NCBI RefSeq assembly: GCF_002005165.1 | Contig: NZ_CP019699.1 | Span: 2,480,001-2,544,000 of the forward strand | Direction of reading: 5' to 3' | Length of the DNA stretch: 64,000 nucleotides | Source of the DNA: Novibacillus thermophilus | Lineage (GTDB): Bacteria; Bacillota; Bacilli; Thermoactinomycetales; Novibacillaceae | In this document: piece by piece, positions 1 to 8,289 of the stretch | Layout: the number at the start of each line of letters is the position of its first letter | Numbering within the stretch: position 1 is the first letter of the stretch | Notes under the pieces: generated by a model | What the model saw: the letters and a program-made list of their open reading frames with translations, nothing else | What the model was told of the DNA's origin: nothing | Database searches by the model: none | Program-made: the position numbers and the translations under genes

Positions 1-48
1 AAAATTCTCGGCAAAGATTTGTTAAGCGACGGAACGGCTAAGTCGTGA
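1..48 (+). CDS. C-terminal tail of an upstream gene, probably a sugar ABC permease (partial)
   Basis: The first 15 codons are open in frame 1 and end at the TGA at 46-48, 25 bases before the next start codon. The tail KILGKDLL resembles the K-[VI]-[FL]-G-K-[ED] ending common in MalF-type permeases, which fits the MalG-type permease that follows. Another frame ending at 39 is also open, so frame and identity are uncertain. Confidence 0.4.
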   Translation, partial: KILGKDLLSDGTAKS

Positions 49-72
49 CTGAATGGATTGGAGGGGAGCGGC

Positions 73-899
73 ATGAGAAAAAATGCGGGACCGTTCTTTT
101 ACATTTTCTTGACCGTGTTTGTGTTCGCGGTGATGTTTCCGTTTTTGTGGATGTTGGCCAGTTCCATTAAGCCGGCTACCGAATTGTTTGGTGAGACAGC
201 GTTTAACCCGATAGCGAAAAACCCGACGCTCGCAAACTACGTGTCAGTTTTTTTGACTACCCGTTTCTACGCTACTTGTGGAACAGCACAGTCGTATCCT
301 CAGTGACGACGATCTACACTGTCGTCGTCGCTGCTTTTGCCGCATATGCCGTCGCCCGGCTGCACTTTAGAGGAAAGAGTGTTATTTTAGGGATCGTGCT
401 GTCGGTTTCGATGTTTCCACAAATCGCTGTCATTTCACCGATTTACATGTTTTTGAAAAATTTGGGTTTAACGAACTCGTATCTCGGGTTAATCATTCCG
501 TATACGACGATTACGTTGCCGTTGTCGATTTGGATATTAGTGACCTTTTTTCGCAAAATCCCATTTGAACTGGAAGAGGCCGCTAAAATCGACGGGGCCA
601 ATTTAATGCAAACGCTGTGGAAAGTTATTTTTCCACTGGCGGTGCCGGGCGTCTTTACAACGGCGATCCTCGTTTTTATCGCCGCTTGGAACGAATTTTT
701 GTTCTCCCTCACAATCAATACAGAAGAACATTACAAAACGGTTCCGGTTGGAATCGCCATGTTTCAAGGACAGTACACCATTCCGTGGGGAGAGATCACG
801 GCTGCAACCGTCGTCGTGACCATTCCCCTTGTGTTGCTCGTCCTCGCTTTTCAACGGCGGATTGTTGCCGGATTGACCATGGGTTCCGTGAAGGAGTAA
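73..899 (+). pseudogene. MalG-type carbohydrate ABC transporter permease, frameshifted
   Basis: Inner-membrane permease of a sugar ABC importer (binding-protein-dependent transport family). The start is the ATG at 73 behind GGAGGGG at 60-66. The N-terminal helix and the FPFLWMLASSIK segment are in one frame. The rest, including the EAA loop (ELEEAAKIDGANLMQTLWKV), is in another. Adding one T to the T7 run at 248-254 joins the frames into about 275 residues, the normal family length. No other damage is visible, so this may be a sequencing artefact or a recent lesion. It sits 29 bases before an oxidoreductase gene and probably belongs to the same operon. Confidence 0.85.
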
Positions 900-928
900 A
901 GCTAACAAAGGGGTAGGAGGGTTTACGC

Positions 929-1963
929 ATGAAAAAGTTGAAAATTGGCGTCATTGGATGCGGCAGTATCGCGCGCCAGCGTCATTTGCCTGAATATGCA
1001 GCTCATTCGCAAGCAGAAATCACGTCCGTTTGCGATATCGTCCTGGAGCGCAGCAGAGAGGTGGCTGAGCAGTACGGGGCTGTCCCCTTCACCCGTTACG
1101 AAGATCTGTTAGCCAGTGACGTCGATGCCGTCAGTGTGTGTACACCGAATTATTTACATGCTCCAGTGACGCTTGCGGCGTTGAACGCCGGCAAACACGT
1201 CTTGTGTGAGAAACCGATGGCGACGACAAAAGACGATGCCTTGAGCATGATGGAAGCGGCCGAAAAAAACGGAAAAAAACTGATGATCGCCCATAACCAG
1301 CGCTTCGTTCGTTCCCATGTAAAAGCTAAACAGTTACTCGAAAAAGGTGAAATAGGGAGAATTTACAGTTTTCGGACTACTTTTGGCCACGCTGGTCCGG
1401 AAAACTGGAGTATTGATGGTGGCGACAGTTGGTTCTTCCATAAACATGAGGCGTCCTTCGGGGCGTTGGGCGACCTCGGTGTGCACAAAGCGGATCTGAT
1501 ACGGTTTTTGCTAGGCGAAGAAGTGGTAGAAGTGGCTGCGTTTGTCGAAACGCTAGCGAAATCGCACGCGACAGTCGATGACAATGCGGTCTGTATATTA
1601 AAGACAGAAAGTGGGATTGTCGGTAGTCTGGCAGCGAGTTGGTCGTATGTGTCGGAAGAAGACAACACTACGATGATTTACGGGGAAAAGGCGATCCTGC
1701 GTCTAGAGGACGATCCCAATCACGCCCTCGTTGTACAGTACCACAACGGAGAAGTGGTCAAATACGCGCTAGGGAACATTCAGTCTAATGCTGCAGACGG
1801 ACAGACCCAATCTCATGTCGTCGATGCATTCGTTCGGTGCATCGTCAACGACACCCCTCCTCCCGTCAGCGGACGAGAGGGACTGCGCGCATTGCACATT
1901 ATTTTAGCCGCACTTGAATCAAACGAAAAAAAGCGAGTGATCCGACTAGACTATAGTTCGTAA
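929..1963 (+). CDS. Gfo/Idh/MocA family NAD(P)-dependent oxidoreductase
   Basis: Cytoplasmic sugar or cyclitol dehydrogenase of 344 residues, the normal family length. The N-terminal Rossmann fold has the dinucleotide motif GVIGCGSIA at residues 7-15. The family EKP motif is at 94-96 with the catalytic lysine. The C-terminal domain carries Asp182 and His186 in GDLGVHKADL, the expected catalytic D-x3-H pair. Start ATG follows an AGGAGG-type site by about 9 bases. It lies in a run with a sugar permease, a second Gfo/Idh/MocA protein and a sugar isomerase, so it probably oxidises the imported sugar or cyclitol. The substrate cannot be read from the sequence. Confidence 0.9.
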   Translation: MKKLKIGVIGCGSIARQRHLPEYAAHSQAEITSVCDIVLERSREVAEQYGAVPFTRYEDLLASDVDAVSVCTPNYLHAPVTLAALNAGKHVLCEKPMATTKDDALSMMEAAEKNGKKLMIAHNQRFVRSHVKAKQLLEKGEIGRIYSFRTTFGHAGPENWSIDGGDSWFFHKHEASFGALGDLGVHKADLIRFLLGEEVVEVAAFVETLAKSHATVDDNAVCILKTESGIVGSLAASWSYVSEEDNTTMIYGEKAILRLEDDPNHALVVQYHNGEVVKYALGNIQSNAADGQTQSHVVDAFVRCIVNDTPPPVSGREGLRALHIILAALESNEKKRVIRLDYSS

Positions 1964-2037
1964 ACGGTGGTGCGCGAAAATGGTCGATCCGTTAAATGAC
2001 CGATAACGGATACTTAAGGCAGATCGGAGTGTTCTAG

Positions 2038-3099
2038 ATGAAAAAACTGCGGATGGGGTTGGTCGGCGCAGGACGTATCGCTACGGCTCGACACATCCCC
2101 GCTTATATGACGTTACCTCAGAAAGTAGATGTGACGGCGATTTGCGACATTCACGTCCAACGGGCAGAAGAAGTTGCGCGGGCTTACTCGATTCCACGCG
2201 TCTTTGAAGATTACCGCGACATGCTGAACGAGGTCGACGCTGTCACAATATGTACTCCGAACACCTTTCACGCTGACATCGCGATTGCCGCTTTGAAAGC
2301 GAATGTGCACGTGTTGAGTGAGAAGCCCATGGCTTTGACGACGAAAGAGTGCGCTTCCATGATCGCAGCGGCAAAACAAACCAAAAAAATATTGTCAATC
2401 GGTTACCACTACCGATTTATGAAACAATCGCAAGCTGCCAAAAAGCTGATGATGCACGGCGAAATCGGCCACCCCCTTGTCGTGAGGGTGCAGGCGCTGC
2501 GCCGCCGAAAAGTGCCGGGATGGGGGGTATTTACGCAAAAAGAGCTACAAGGTGGTGGTAGCTTGATCGACTACGGATGTCATCTTCTAGATTTGGCATT
2601 ATGGCTGATCGGTCATCCGCAACCGCTAGAAATTATGGGAAGCACATACAACGCCTTGAGTAAAACGCCCGGACAAGTGAACGAGTGGGGGAAGATCGAT
2701 TCCGAATCGTTTGACGTTGACGACCACGCGGTAGGATTTGTGAAGTTTGCCAACGACGTCACCTTGTTCATTGAATCGTCGTGGGCCGCGAACATTCGAG
2801 AAGATGTGGAAAGTTTGAGCATATCAGGTGACCGAGGTGGACTTGACGTATTTCCGCTTCAATTGAACTATACCAAGCATGGAATGTTGTTTAACACCGA
2901 ATCCCCGTGGTTACCGGGTTGTGACGATCCAGGCCTGGCACAAGCGGAAAACTTCGTTTCTGCCTGTTTGGGGGAGGCGGACGTCATCGTCAAGCCAGAA
3001 GAAGCGATGGCTGTGTCACAGATTATTGAAGCGATTTATGAAAGTAGCGAATCAAGAAAAAGTGTCCAGTTCGAAAAAGGAAAGGAGATCTCACGGTGA
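2038..3099 (+). CDS. Gfo/Idh/MocA family NAD(P)-dependent oxidoreductase (second copy)
   Basis: A 353-residue paralogue of the upstream oxidoreductase. It has the nucleotide-binding segment GLVGAGRIA near residues 8-16, SEKPMAL with the catalytic lysine near 96, and DYGCHLLD giving Asp178 and His182. The two proteins differ clearly over their C-terminal domains, so they probably act on different intermediates. Paired Gfo/Idh/MocA enzymes with a TIM-barrel isomerase are typical of inositol-like or keto-sugar pathways. A 74-base gap without an obvious terminator separates it from the upstream gene. Its stop overlaps the next start by four bases (GTGA), indicating translational coupling. Confidence 0.9.
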   Translation: MKKLRMGLVGAGRIATARHIPAYMTLPQKVDVTAICDIHVQRAEEVARAYSIPRVFEDYRDMLNEVDAVTICTPNTFHADIAIAALKANVHVLSEKPMALTTKECASMIAAAKQTKKILSIGYHYRFMKQSQAAKKLMMHGEIGHPLVVRVQALRRRKVPGWGVFTQKELQGGGSLIDYGCHLLDLALWLIGHPQPLEIMGSTYNALSKTPGQVNEWGKIDSESFDVDDHAVGFVKFANDVTLFIESSWAANIREDVESLSISGDRGGLDVFPLQLNYTKHGMLFNTESPWLPGCDDPGLAQAENFVSACLGEADVIVKPEEAMAVSQIIEAIYESSESRKSVQFEKGKEISR

Positions 3100-4064
3100 A
3101 ACTCGGTGTGTTCTCGGTGTTGTTGTCAGATCTATCATTTGAAGAAATGTTGGATTATGTGAAAGGAGCCGGCATATCTGCGGTAGAAATCGGTACAGGG
3201 AACAATCCTGGAGATGCGCATTGCCCGCTCGACACGTTGTTGGAGAACAAAGGTGAGCGGGAACGGTATTTGCGAGCCATTCAAACACGCGGGTTAACAA
3301 TCAGCGCCTTCAGTTGTCATGGCAATCCGCTCTCGCCGAATAAGGACGTGGCGCAATCGTCTCACGACACGTTTGTGAAGACGGTCCGATTGGCTGAAAT
3401 GATGGATGTTCCCGTCGTCAACTGTTTTTCGGGTACGGCAGGTGATCACGATGGAGCGAAATACGCGAATTGGCCGGTAGTCCCGTGGCCGACCGAGTAC
3501 AGCGACGTACTGAAGTGGCAATGGGAAAAAAAGCTTATTCCGTACTGGAAACAGTGGGGACAGTTCGCACAGAACCACAATGTCAAAATCGGGTTGGAAT
3601 TGCATGGCGGCTTTCTCGTCCACACACCTTATACACTGTTGAAACTGCGCGAGGCTACGTGCGAAGCTGTCGGGGCCAATTTAGATCCGAGTCACCTGTG
3701 GTGGCAAGGCATCGAACCGGTGGCAGCGATTAGGATATTGGGAGAAGCGAACGCGATCCATCATTTCCACGCCAAAGACACGTACATTGATCAAGATAAC
3801 GTCAACATGCACGGTCTCACTGACATGCAACCGTACAGTCACGTAAAAACGAGGGCTTGGACGTTCCGCACCGTCGGCTACGGTCATGACTTGAAAGAAT
3901 GGTCAGACATGATGAGTGCCTTACGCACGTACGGCTATGACTATGTCGTCAGTATTGAACACGAGGACCCGCTCATGTCCATCGAGGAAGGACTTACCCG
4001 TGCAGTCCGTAATTTGCAATCGATTCTCATGAAAGAGGAACCGACAGACATGTGGTGGGGGTGA
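3096..4064 (+). CDS. Sugar phosphate isomerase/epimerase family protein (IolE/xylose-isomerase-like TIM barrel)
   Basis: A 322-residue AP-endonuclease-2/xylose-isomerase-like TIM barrel. Likely metal ligands are visible in family order: Glu in GLELHGG, Asp in NLDPSHLWW, His in IHHFHAKD and Glu in SIEHEDP near the C-terminus. Such enzymes isomerise, epimerise or dehydrate sugars and inositol derivatives with a divalent metal. Translation starts at the GTG at 3096, overlapping the stop of the previous gene. It is the last gene of the operon; a hairpin follows immediately. The substrate is unknown. Confidence 0.85.
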   Translation: MKLGVFSVLLSDLSFEEMLDYVKGAGISAVEIGTGNNPGDAHCPLDTLLENKGERERYLRAIQTRGLTISAFSCHGNPLSPNKDVAQSSHDTFVKTVRLAEMMDVPVVNCFSGTAGDHDGAKYANWPVVPWPTEYSDVLKWQWEKKLIPYWKQWGQFAQNHNVKIGLELHGGFLVHTPYTLLKLREATCEAVGANLDPSHLWWQGIEPVAAIRILGEANAIHHFHAKDTYIDQDNVNMHGLTDMQPYSHVKTRAWTFRTVGYGHDLKEWSDMMSALRTYGYDYVVSIEHEDPLMSIEEGLTRAVRNLQSILMKEEPTDMWWG

Positions 4065-4065
4065 C

Positions 4066-4092
4066 ACAGGTCGGGCCTTAGGCTCGACCTGT
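4066..4092 (+). terminator. Hairpin just after the isomerase gene
   Basis: Inverted repeat ACAGGTCGGGCC / GGCTCGACCTGT with a 3-base loop and one G-T pair begins 2 bases after the stop codon. No U-tract follows, so it may be a weak terminator or a 3'-end stabiliser. Confidence 0.5.
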
Positions 4093-4197
4093 TGTACGCC
4101 CGCACCCCTTGAAGCAGAATGTTCCCGTTGAGACCAGAAGAAAAACAGTCGTTGACCAAGAATCTTATTTTCCCAACACCGACCAACTCGTTGTACG

Positions 4198-4320
4198 TCA
4201 TGGTTCAATCCAGTGATGCTTCAGCGCATAAATCGCTGCTTGTGTGCGATCCTGTACCTTCATTTTACCGAGAATGTTTGTGATATACGTTTTAACGGTT
4301 TTTTCAGTGATGTGATTCAA
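4198..4320 (-). pseudogene. 3' fragment of a LuxR-family regulator gene (HTH domain only)
   Basis: Read on the minus strand, this encodes about 40 residues of a LuxR-type C-terminal helix-turn-helix domain (segments ITEKTVKTYITNILGKM and KVQDRTQAAIYALKHHW) ending in a stop at 4198-4200. These are the recognition helix and last helix of NarL/FixJ-type response regulators. There is no start codon, linker or receiver domain. The coding sequence breaks off near 4320, where a membrane-protein fragment in the opposite orientation begins. Confidence 0.7.
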
Positions 4321-4437
4321 GCTATATACGGATTAGCTGCCATCGGTTTGTTTGTTCTAATGACGATCATCATTTGGAAACTCAGACATGTCAGGCCAGC
4401 AGATACAACGCCTTATGAAGAAGTAACATCGTTTTAA
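4321..4437 (+). pseudogene. 3' fragment of a membrane transporter gene (possibly MFS)
   Basis: The last 38 or so codons of a membrane protein: a hydrophobic helix (GLAAIGLFVLMTIIIW) followed by a short charged tail ending in a stop at 4435-4437. It resembles the last helix and tail of major facilitator transporters, but the assignment is weak. The reading frame runs on into LuxR antisense sequence with no ribosome site, so this is not an intact gene. It is fused 3'-end to 3'-end with the luxR-type fragment. Confidence 0.45.
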
Positions 4438-4558
4438 AAAGGAATTCAACGTCTCAATGCAGAAATGGTCTGCTTGTGACCAGATCCGTTTCAAGCACTA
4501 GAGGTGACTTGCTGATGTTCAGGGAAAGGTATTTAGCTACCTTCATGAAAATTAAAAG

Positions 4559-4601
4559 TTGACAAAAAATGCTTGACAGACGATAAACCTTAAGCTACCA
4601 T
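4559..4601 (+). promoter_or_regulatory. Promoter of the S-box-controlled operon
   Basis: TTGACA at 4573-4578 and TACCAT at 4596-4601 are separated by 17 bases. A second TTGACA lies at 4559-4564. The riboswitch begins about 30 bases downstream. Confidence 0.6.
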
Positions 4602-4629
4602 AAAAAGACCTAAAATTACATAACAAACA

Positions 4630-4745
4630 TTCCTTATCAAGAGTCGGGGGAGGAACCTGGTCCGATGAACCCGCGGCAACCATTACTTGCCCAAAGTAAA
4701 CGGTGCCAATTCCAGCAGACTGTGAAGGTCTGAAAGATGAGGAAG
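4630..4745 (+). ncRNA. SAM-I (S-box) riboswitch aptamer
   Basis: The conserved S-box core is directly readable: CTTATCAAGAG at 4633-4643, a GGGGAGG segment, CTGGTCCGATGAACCCG, GCGGCAACC at 4673-4681 and a GGTGCCAATTCC segment. P1 pairs TTCCTTATC (4630 onward) with GATGAGGAA (4736-4744). S-box RNAs bind S-adenosylmethionine and switch off sulfur genes when it is abundant. The 3' strand of P1 (GAGGAAGAG) is complementary to the 5' arm of the terminator at 4767-4795, giving a standard antiterminator. The downstream genes are an FMN reductase and a monooxygenase. Confidence 0.92.
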
Positions 4746-4766
4746 AGTTGATCGTTTGTTTATACA

Positions 4767-4795
4767 AAAACCTCTTCCGAATCGGAAGAGGTTTT
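4767..4795 (+). terminator. Rho-independent terminator of the S-box expression platform
   Basis: Perfect 13-bp stem AAAACCTCTTCCG / CGGAAGAGGTTTT with loop AAT. Its 5' arm can alternatively pair with the 3' side of the riboswitch P1, so termination should be SAM-dependent. Confidence 0.88.
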
Positions 4796-5107
4796 AACTT
4801 TTCCGGGGTAAAGGGTGTTCGTGGGATGGAAACAGTTCGTTATTACGTTGTTTCCGTAAATCCTAGTATCAAAATTGGATAAGTTCATTTTAAGGGGGTG
4901 ATCGATCGTCTTCTGTACTTACCATTCGAGCTAGGTAAATTAGTCACTGATTCGTTTAAGGCATTGAATGCGGTACAGAGCTTGAGCCAGTGCACTGTGA
5001 GTACAAATGGCATGCCACGTGTCGGATGCCCTAAGAACCCGTCTGTCTCTTGACGTCACGCGATTAGGAGCAGTCTATCACCAAAAAAATTTTAGGAGTG
5101 CAAGTTA
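4796..5107 (+). other. Leader between the riboswitch terminator and the reductase gene; possible 51-codon ORF
   Basis: These 312 bases hold no gene I can name. An ORF starts with GTG at 4898, just after a GGGGG run, and ends with TGA at 5051 (51 codons, beginning VIDRLLYLPFELGKLVTDSF). The G-run touches the start codon, leaving no normal spacing, so translation is doubtful. A further 18-codon frame starts at 4828 with no clear ribosome site. The stretch may be remnant coding sequence or untranslated leader. Confidence 0.3.
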
Positions 5108-5653
5108 ATGAGCGACGTTATCACGATATCGGGAAGCCCATCTGAACATTCGAGATCAGAGTGTGTCCTGAAATTTCTCTGTTCTTTGATAGAACAGGAA
5201 GGACTGTCGACAATCCAAATTTCAGTTCGAAACTTAAAACCAGAAGATCTCGTCTACGCGCGGTATGACAGTCCGTCGATTGAGGACATAGCACTATCAA
5301 TTAAAAACGCCAAGGGACTCATTGTCGGCTCCCCTGTCTACAAAGCGTCTTACTCGGGTGTGCTTAAAGCGTTATTTGATTTGCTTCCGCAGGATATTTT
5401 GAAACATAAGCCAACCCTTCCGATCATGGTTGGGGGGAGTTTGGCTCACTTGTTAGCCGTTGATTTTGCTTTAAAGCCGCTGCTAACTGCGTTAAAAGCG
5501 CAAAACTTACAAGGTGTTTACTTGCTCGACCAACAGATTGATCGTGAGAACGAAACAAACCCCATTGTCAATCAAGAGGTTTTGCAACGAGTAAAAAAAG
5601 AATTGTATTCGTTCATTCGGACCGTGAAAGAGCAAAAAGCTTTGGTCGTTTAG
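5108..5653 (+). CDS. NADPH-dependent FMN reductase, SsuE family
   Basis: A 181-residue flavodoxin-like reductase. The FMN phosphate loop GSPSEHSRSE is near residues 9-18, and the VGSPVYKASYSGVLKALFDLL segment near 72-94 is typical of SsuE. The family reduces FMN with NADPH and passes it to a two-component monooxygenase. The start ATG follows TTAGGAGTG by about 7 bases. It lies under an S-box riboswitch and 28 bases ahead of a matching FMN-dependent monooxygenase, so a role in releasing sulfur from organosulfur compounds is the best inference. No SsuABC importer is adjacent. Confidence 0.88.
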   Translation: MSDVITISGSPSEHSRSECVLKFLCSLIEQEGLSTIQISVRNLKPEDLVYARYDSPSIEDIALSIKNAKGLIVGSPVYKASYSGVLKALFDLLPQDILKHKPTLPIMVGGSLAHLLAVDFALKPLLTALKAQNLQGVYLLDQQIDRENETNPIVNQEVLQRVKKELYSFIRTVKEQKALVV

Positions 5654-5681
5654 ACGATGTTGTACCTGGAGGTCTGCTCAA

Positions 5682-7082
5682 ATGAAAAAGCAGATTCATT
5701 TGAATGGTTTTACCCAAAATTCGGTTGCTCCTCATTCACCAGGATTGTGGAGACATCCGGCAGATCAAGGTTATCGACATGGGGATCTCTCCTACTGGAT
5801 TGAGATGGCTCATCTTCTAGAACGCGGAAAGTTCGATGCTATCTTTCTGGCAGATGTAAGTGGTGTTTACGATGTATATCAAAACAGTTACAAACCGGCA
5901 ATCCGTAACGCTGTCCAAGTTCCGCTTCACAATACCTTGCTTCAGATTTCTGCGATGGCTGCGAACACGCAATATTTGGGGTTTGCAGCGACTTATTCGG
6001 CTACTTATACACAACCGTACAAATTGGCGCGAGAGTTTTCCACGTTGGACCATTTGACGAAAGGACGTGTAGCCTGGAATATTGTGACCTCCTACTTGGA
6101 GAGCGAGGCGGTCAATCAGGGATTAAAGACCAGAATTGAACATGACAAACGTTATGAACGAGCAGAAGAGTATATGGATGTGGTCTATAAATTGTGGGAA
6201 TACAGTTGGGAAGAAGATGCGGTCATGGCAGACGAGGAAATCGGCGTATATGCTGATCCTGAAAAAGTTCATCCCATTCAACATAAAGGGGAATACTTTA
6301 GCGTGCCCGGTATTCACCTAGTCGAACCTTCTCCACAAAGGACCCCCGTGTTGTTCCAAGCAGGCTCTTCTTCTAGGGGGCGCGACTTTGCGGCAAAACA
6401 TGCAGAAGCTGTTTTTACGACGACCCAGAATACCATAGCGGAATTAAAAGCTTTTTCAACGGATATACGCAGCAGGGCTAAGAAGTTTGGTCGTCGTCCG
6501 GAAGATATCCTCATTTTTCCCGGGGTCGTCCCTATCGTGGGCGCTACCGAAGCAGAAGCAAAGGCCAAGTACGAGGAATTGAAACAGTATGTCAGTTATG
6601 AAGGAACACTCGCGCTTTTGTCGGGACATACGGGAGTTGATTTCTCCCATTATAATCCTGATGAATACGTTGAAAACTTGGAAACGAATGCATCTCGGGG
6701 TTTTCTCCATCAATATACTACTGTCAACCCAGAGAAGAAATGGACGGTGCGGGAAGCCGTTACACATCACGGTCTCGGTATCGGAGCCTGGAAAGTCGTT
6801 GGGACACCGGAACAAATAGCGGATCAGTTTGAGTCTATGGCGGTAGAAGGTGACGTTGACGGATTTAATATCATTCAAGCCATTTCCCCCGGAACATTCC
6901 GCGATTTTGTGGACTATGTCGTTCCGGAGCTGCAAAGCCGCGGGATTCATAGGACGGAGTATGAGGCAACAACTTTACGTGAAAACATGTTTGGAAAGGG
7001 CAGGGTTCGTTTACCTAGTAATCATCCAGCAAAAAGACTCGGTTCACATTTGTCCCGTGAGGCGGCGAAGTCAGTACGTTGA
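5682..7082 (+). CDS. FMN-dependent monooxygenase, NtaA/SnaA/DszA family
   Basis: A 466-residue bacterial-luciferase-like TIM-barrel enzyme of the NtaA/SnaA/DszA/SoxA group, full length. Hallmarks include the WRHPADQGYRHGDLSYWIEMA opening, KFDAIFLADVSG, the RVAWNIVTSYLESEAVNQGL block and a late GTPEQIADQFES segment. The family uses reduced FMN from a partner reductase to oxygenate substrates such as dibenzothiophene sulfone or nitrilotriacetate. GGAGG at 5668-5672 precedes the ATG. Co-transcription with the SsuE-like reductase under SAM control suggests sulfur acquisition from a sulfone, sulfonate or thioether. The actual substrate cannot be read. Confidence 0.88.
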   Translation: MKKQIHLNGFTQNSVAPHSPGLWRHPADQGYRHGDLSYWIEMAHLLERGKFDAIFLADVSGVYDVYQNSYKPAIRNAVQVPLHNTLLQISAMAANTQYLGFAATYSATYTQPYKLAREFSTLDHLTKGRVAWNIVTSYLESEAVNQGLKTRIEHDKRYERAEEYMDVVYKLWEYSWEEDAVMADEEIGVYADPEKVHPIQHKGEYFSVPGIHLVEPSPQRTPVLFQAGSSSRGRDFAAKHAEAVFTTTQNTIAELKAFSTDIRSRAKKFGRRPEDILIFPGVVPIVGATEAEAKAKYEELKQYVSYEGTLALLSGHTGVDFSHYNPDEYVENLETNASRGFLHQYTTVNPEKKWTVREAVTHHGLGIGAWKVVGTPEQIADQFESMAVEGDVDGFNIIQAISPGTFRDFVDYVVPELQSRGIHRTEYEATTLRENMFGKGRVRLPSNHPAKRLGSHLSREAAKSVR

Positions 7083-7087
7083 AGAGG

Positions 7088-7123
7088 ATCACCCACCGAC
7101 TGCGGTAAGCATCGGTGGGTGAT
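7088..7123 (+). terminator. Terminator after the monooxygenase gene
   Basis: 12-bp inverted repeat ATCACCCACCGA / TCGGTGGGTGAT begins a few bases after the stop codon and is followed by a short TTTAT. Confidence 0.75.
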
Positions 7124-7225
7124 TTATGCGACTTAACTTGTACCATTGTCCCACCGCACTTGATGATGGGGCACTTGTATTTTCCGACAACTCCATTCTA
7201 ACCGAGGATTTTGAAATGGCTCGCT

Positions 7226-8164
7226 TTATGTTAATAGCGAAAATCTCTCATCCGTCATATCAGCATTTACAGCTACTCCCGCCTTATGACCTTCTGCAGC
7301 AGAAATTATTAACGAAGAAGGAGCGAATTGTGCGAACTCACCAGCGGCATAAATATTTTTTTGTGAGGTGCGCCCAAAATCATCTGTTACAATCTGTCCG
7401 TTCTCCTGTATTTCAATACCGAGGTGTTCAGCAAATTGATTAGGGCGATAAAATGATAGTTCAATAAACCCACCACTCCTTTTGATTTCCAAGCCTGAAG
7501 CAAACGCAACTTTTTCCAGGTATCCATTTTCTCCGTACAATTTTTGTATCGGTTCCGTGTTGACTACTATTCCTTTCCGCTCTAAATCGTCCTTTATAGG
7601 TTGAGATATTTCGTGACCGTTGGTTGCCACCAATAAATCCTCAGACCAATTGTGAATCAGCTTTCCCAAATGAAACGCCGCACCTTCGTGTTCTGCAATT
7701 AAAATGAGTGGTTGGTCTCTTAACTCCCATCCATCACAATACGGACAGCTAAATAAACTTTTTCCGTAATATTGACTTATTTCTGGAACTTGCGGGAATA
7801 TTTCTCGTATCCCCGTGGCTAAAATTATTTTTTCCGCAAGGGACTGTCTGCCCTCAGACGTTGTAATCTTAAACAGTGCATCACTCGCTTGTTTTGTGAC
7901 CTGTGTCACCGTTTCTCTAAAAAAATGAACGGACGGATACTTACTCAGCTCTTCGATTGCAATATTTTTGAACTCCGCTGGCTTAATGCCGTCTCGTGTC
8001 AAAAATCCATGGGATTCTTGCGTGACCCGGTTTCTGTTCGTCCCGTCATCAAATAGCGCGACATTTCTTCGCGATCTTCCAAGTATTAAACCTGCACTCA
8101 AACCGGCAGGTCCGGCACCTAAAATTGTACAATCAAAGACTTCCACTGTTGTCATCCTCCTCAT
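7226..8164 (-). CDS. NAD(P)/FAD-dependent oxidoreductase, thioredoxin-reductase-like
   Basis: A 312-residue flavoprotein with the low-molecular-weight thioredoxin reductase fold. The FAD motif GAGPAGLSAG is near residue 17-26. A redox CxxC (CPYCDGWE) lies at Cys140/Cys143. The second FAD motif appears as NIYAAGEFAQF near the C-terminus. Three in-frame starts are possible. AGGAGG directly abuts the ATG at 8155, so the GTG at 8146, nine bases from that site, may be the real start. The Rrf2 regulator lies just upstream on the same strand, suggesting redox-controlled expression. The CPYCDGWE variant is typical of orphan TrxR-like enzymes, so it need not reduce thioredoxin. Confidence 0.85.
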   Translation of the reverse strand: MRRMTTVEVFDCTILGAGPAGLSAGLILGRSRRNVALFDDGTNRNRVTQESHGFLTRDGIKPAEFKNIAIEELSKYPSVHFFRETVTQVTKQASDALFKITTSEGRQSLAEKIILATGIREIFPQVPEISQYYGKSLFSCPYCDGWELRDQPLILIAEHEGAAFHLGKLIHNWSEDLLVATNGHEISQPIKDDLERKGIVVNTEPIQKLYGENGYLEKVAFASGLEIKRSGGFIELSFYRPNQFAEHLGIEIQENGQIVTDDFGRTSQKNIYAAGEFAQFAPSSLIISAAEGHKAGVAVNADMTDERFSLLT

Positions 8165-8289
8165 TCAATGTTCAAGATAGTTTAATTGCAGACATTAAAA
8201 CTCTATAAAGGCAACAAAGGTGCAAAAAATAAAGAACATCGATAAAAAAGAATTCATATCCACCACAATATACTTGAAAATAACCCAGA

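Noticed and set aside
3921-4208. Minus-strand open frame spanning the end of the isomerase gene
   Set aside because: It is antisense to conserved TIM-barrel coding sequence and has no recognisable domain; only the LuxR fragment further right is a real minus-strand signal.
7126-7443. 105-codon plus-strand open frame after the monooxygenase
   Set aside because: It begins inside the terminator and continues antisense through the well-supported flavoprotein gene.
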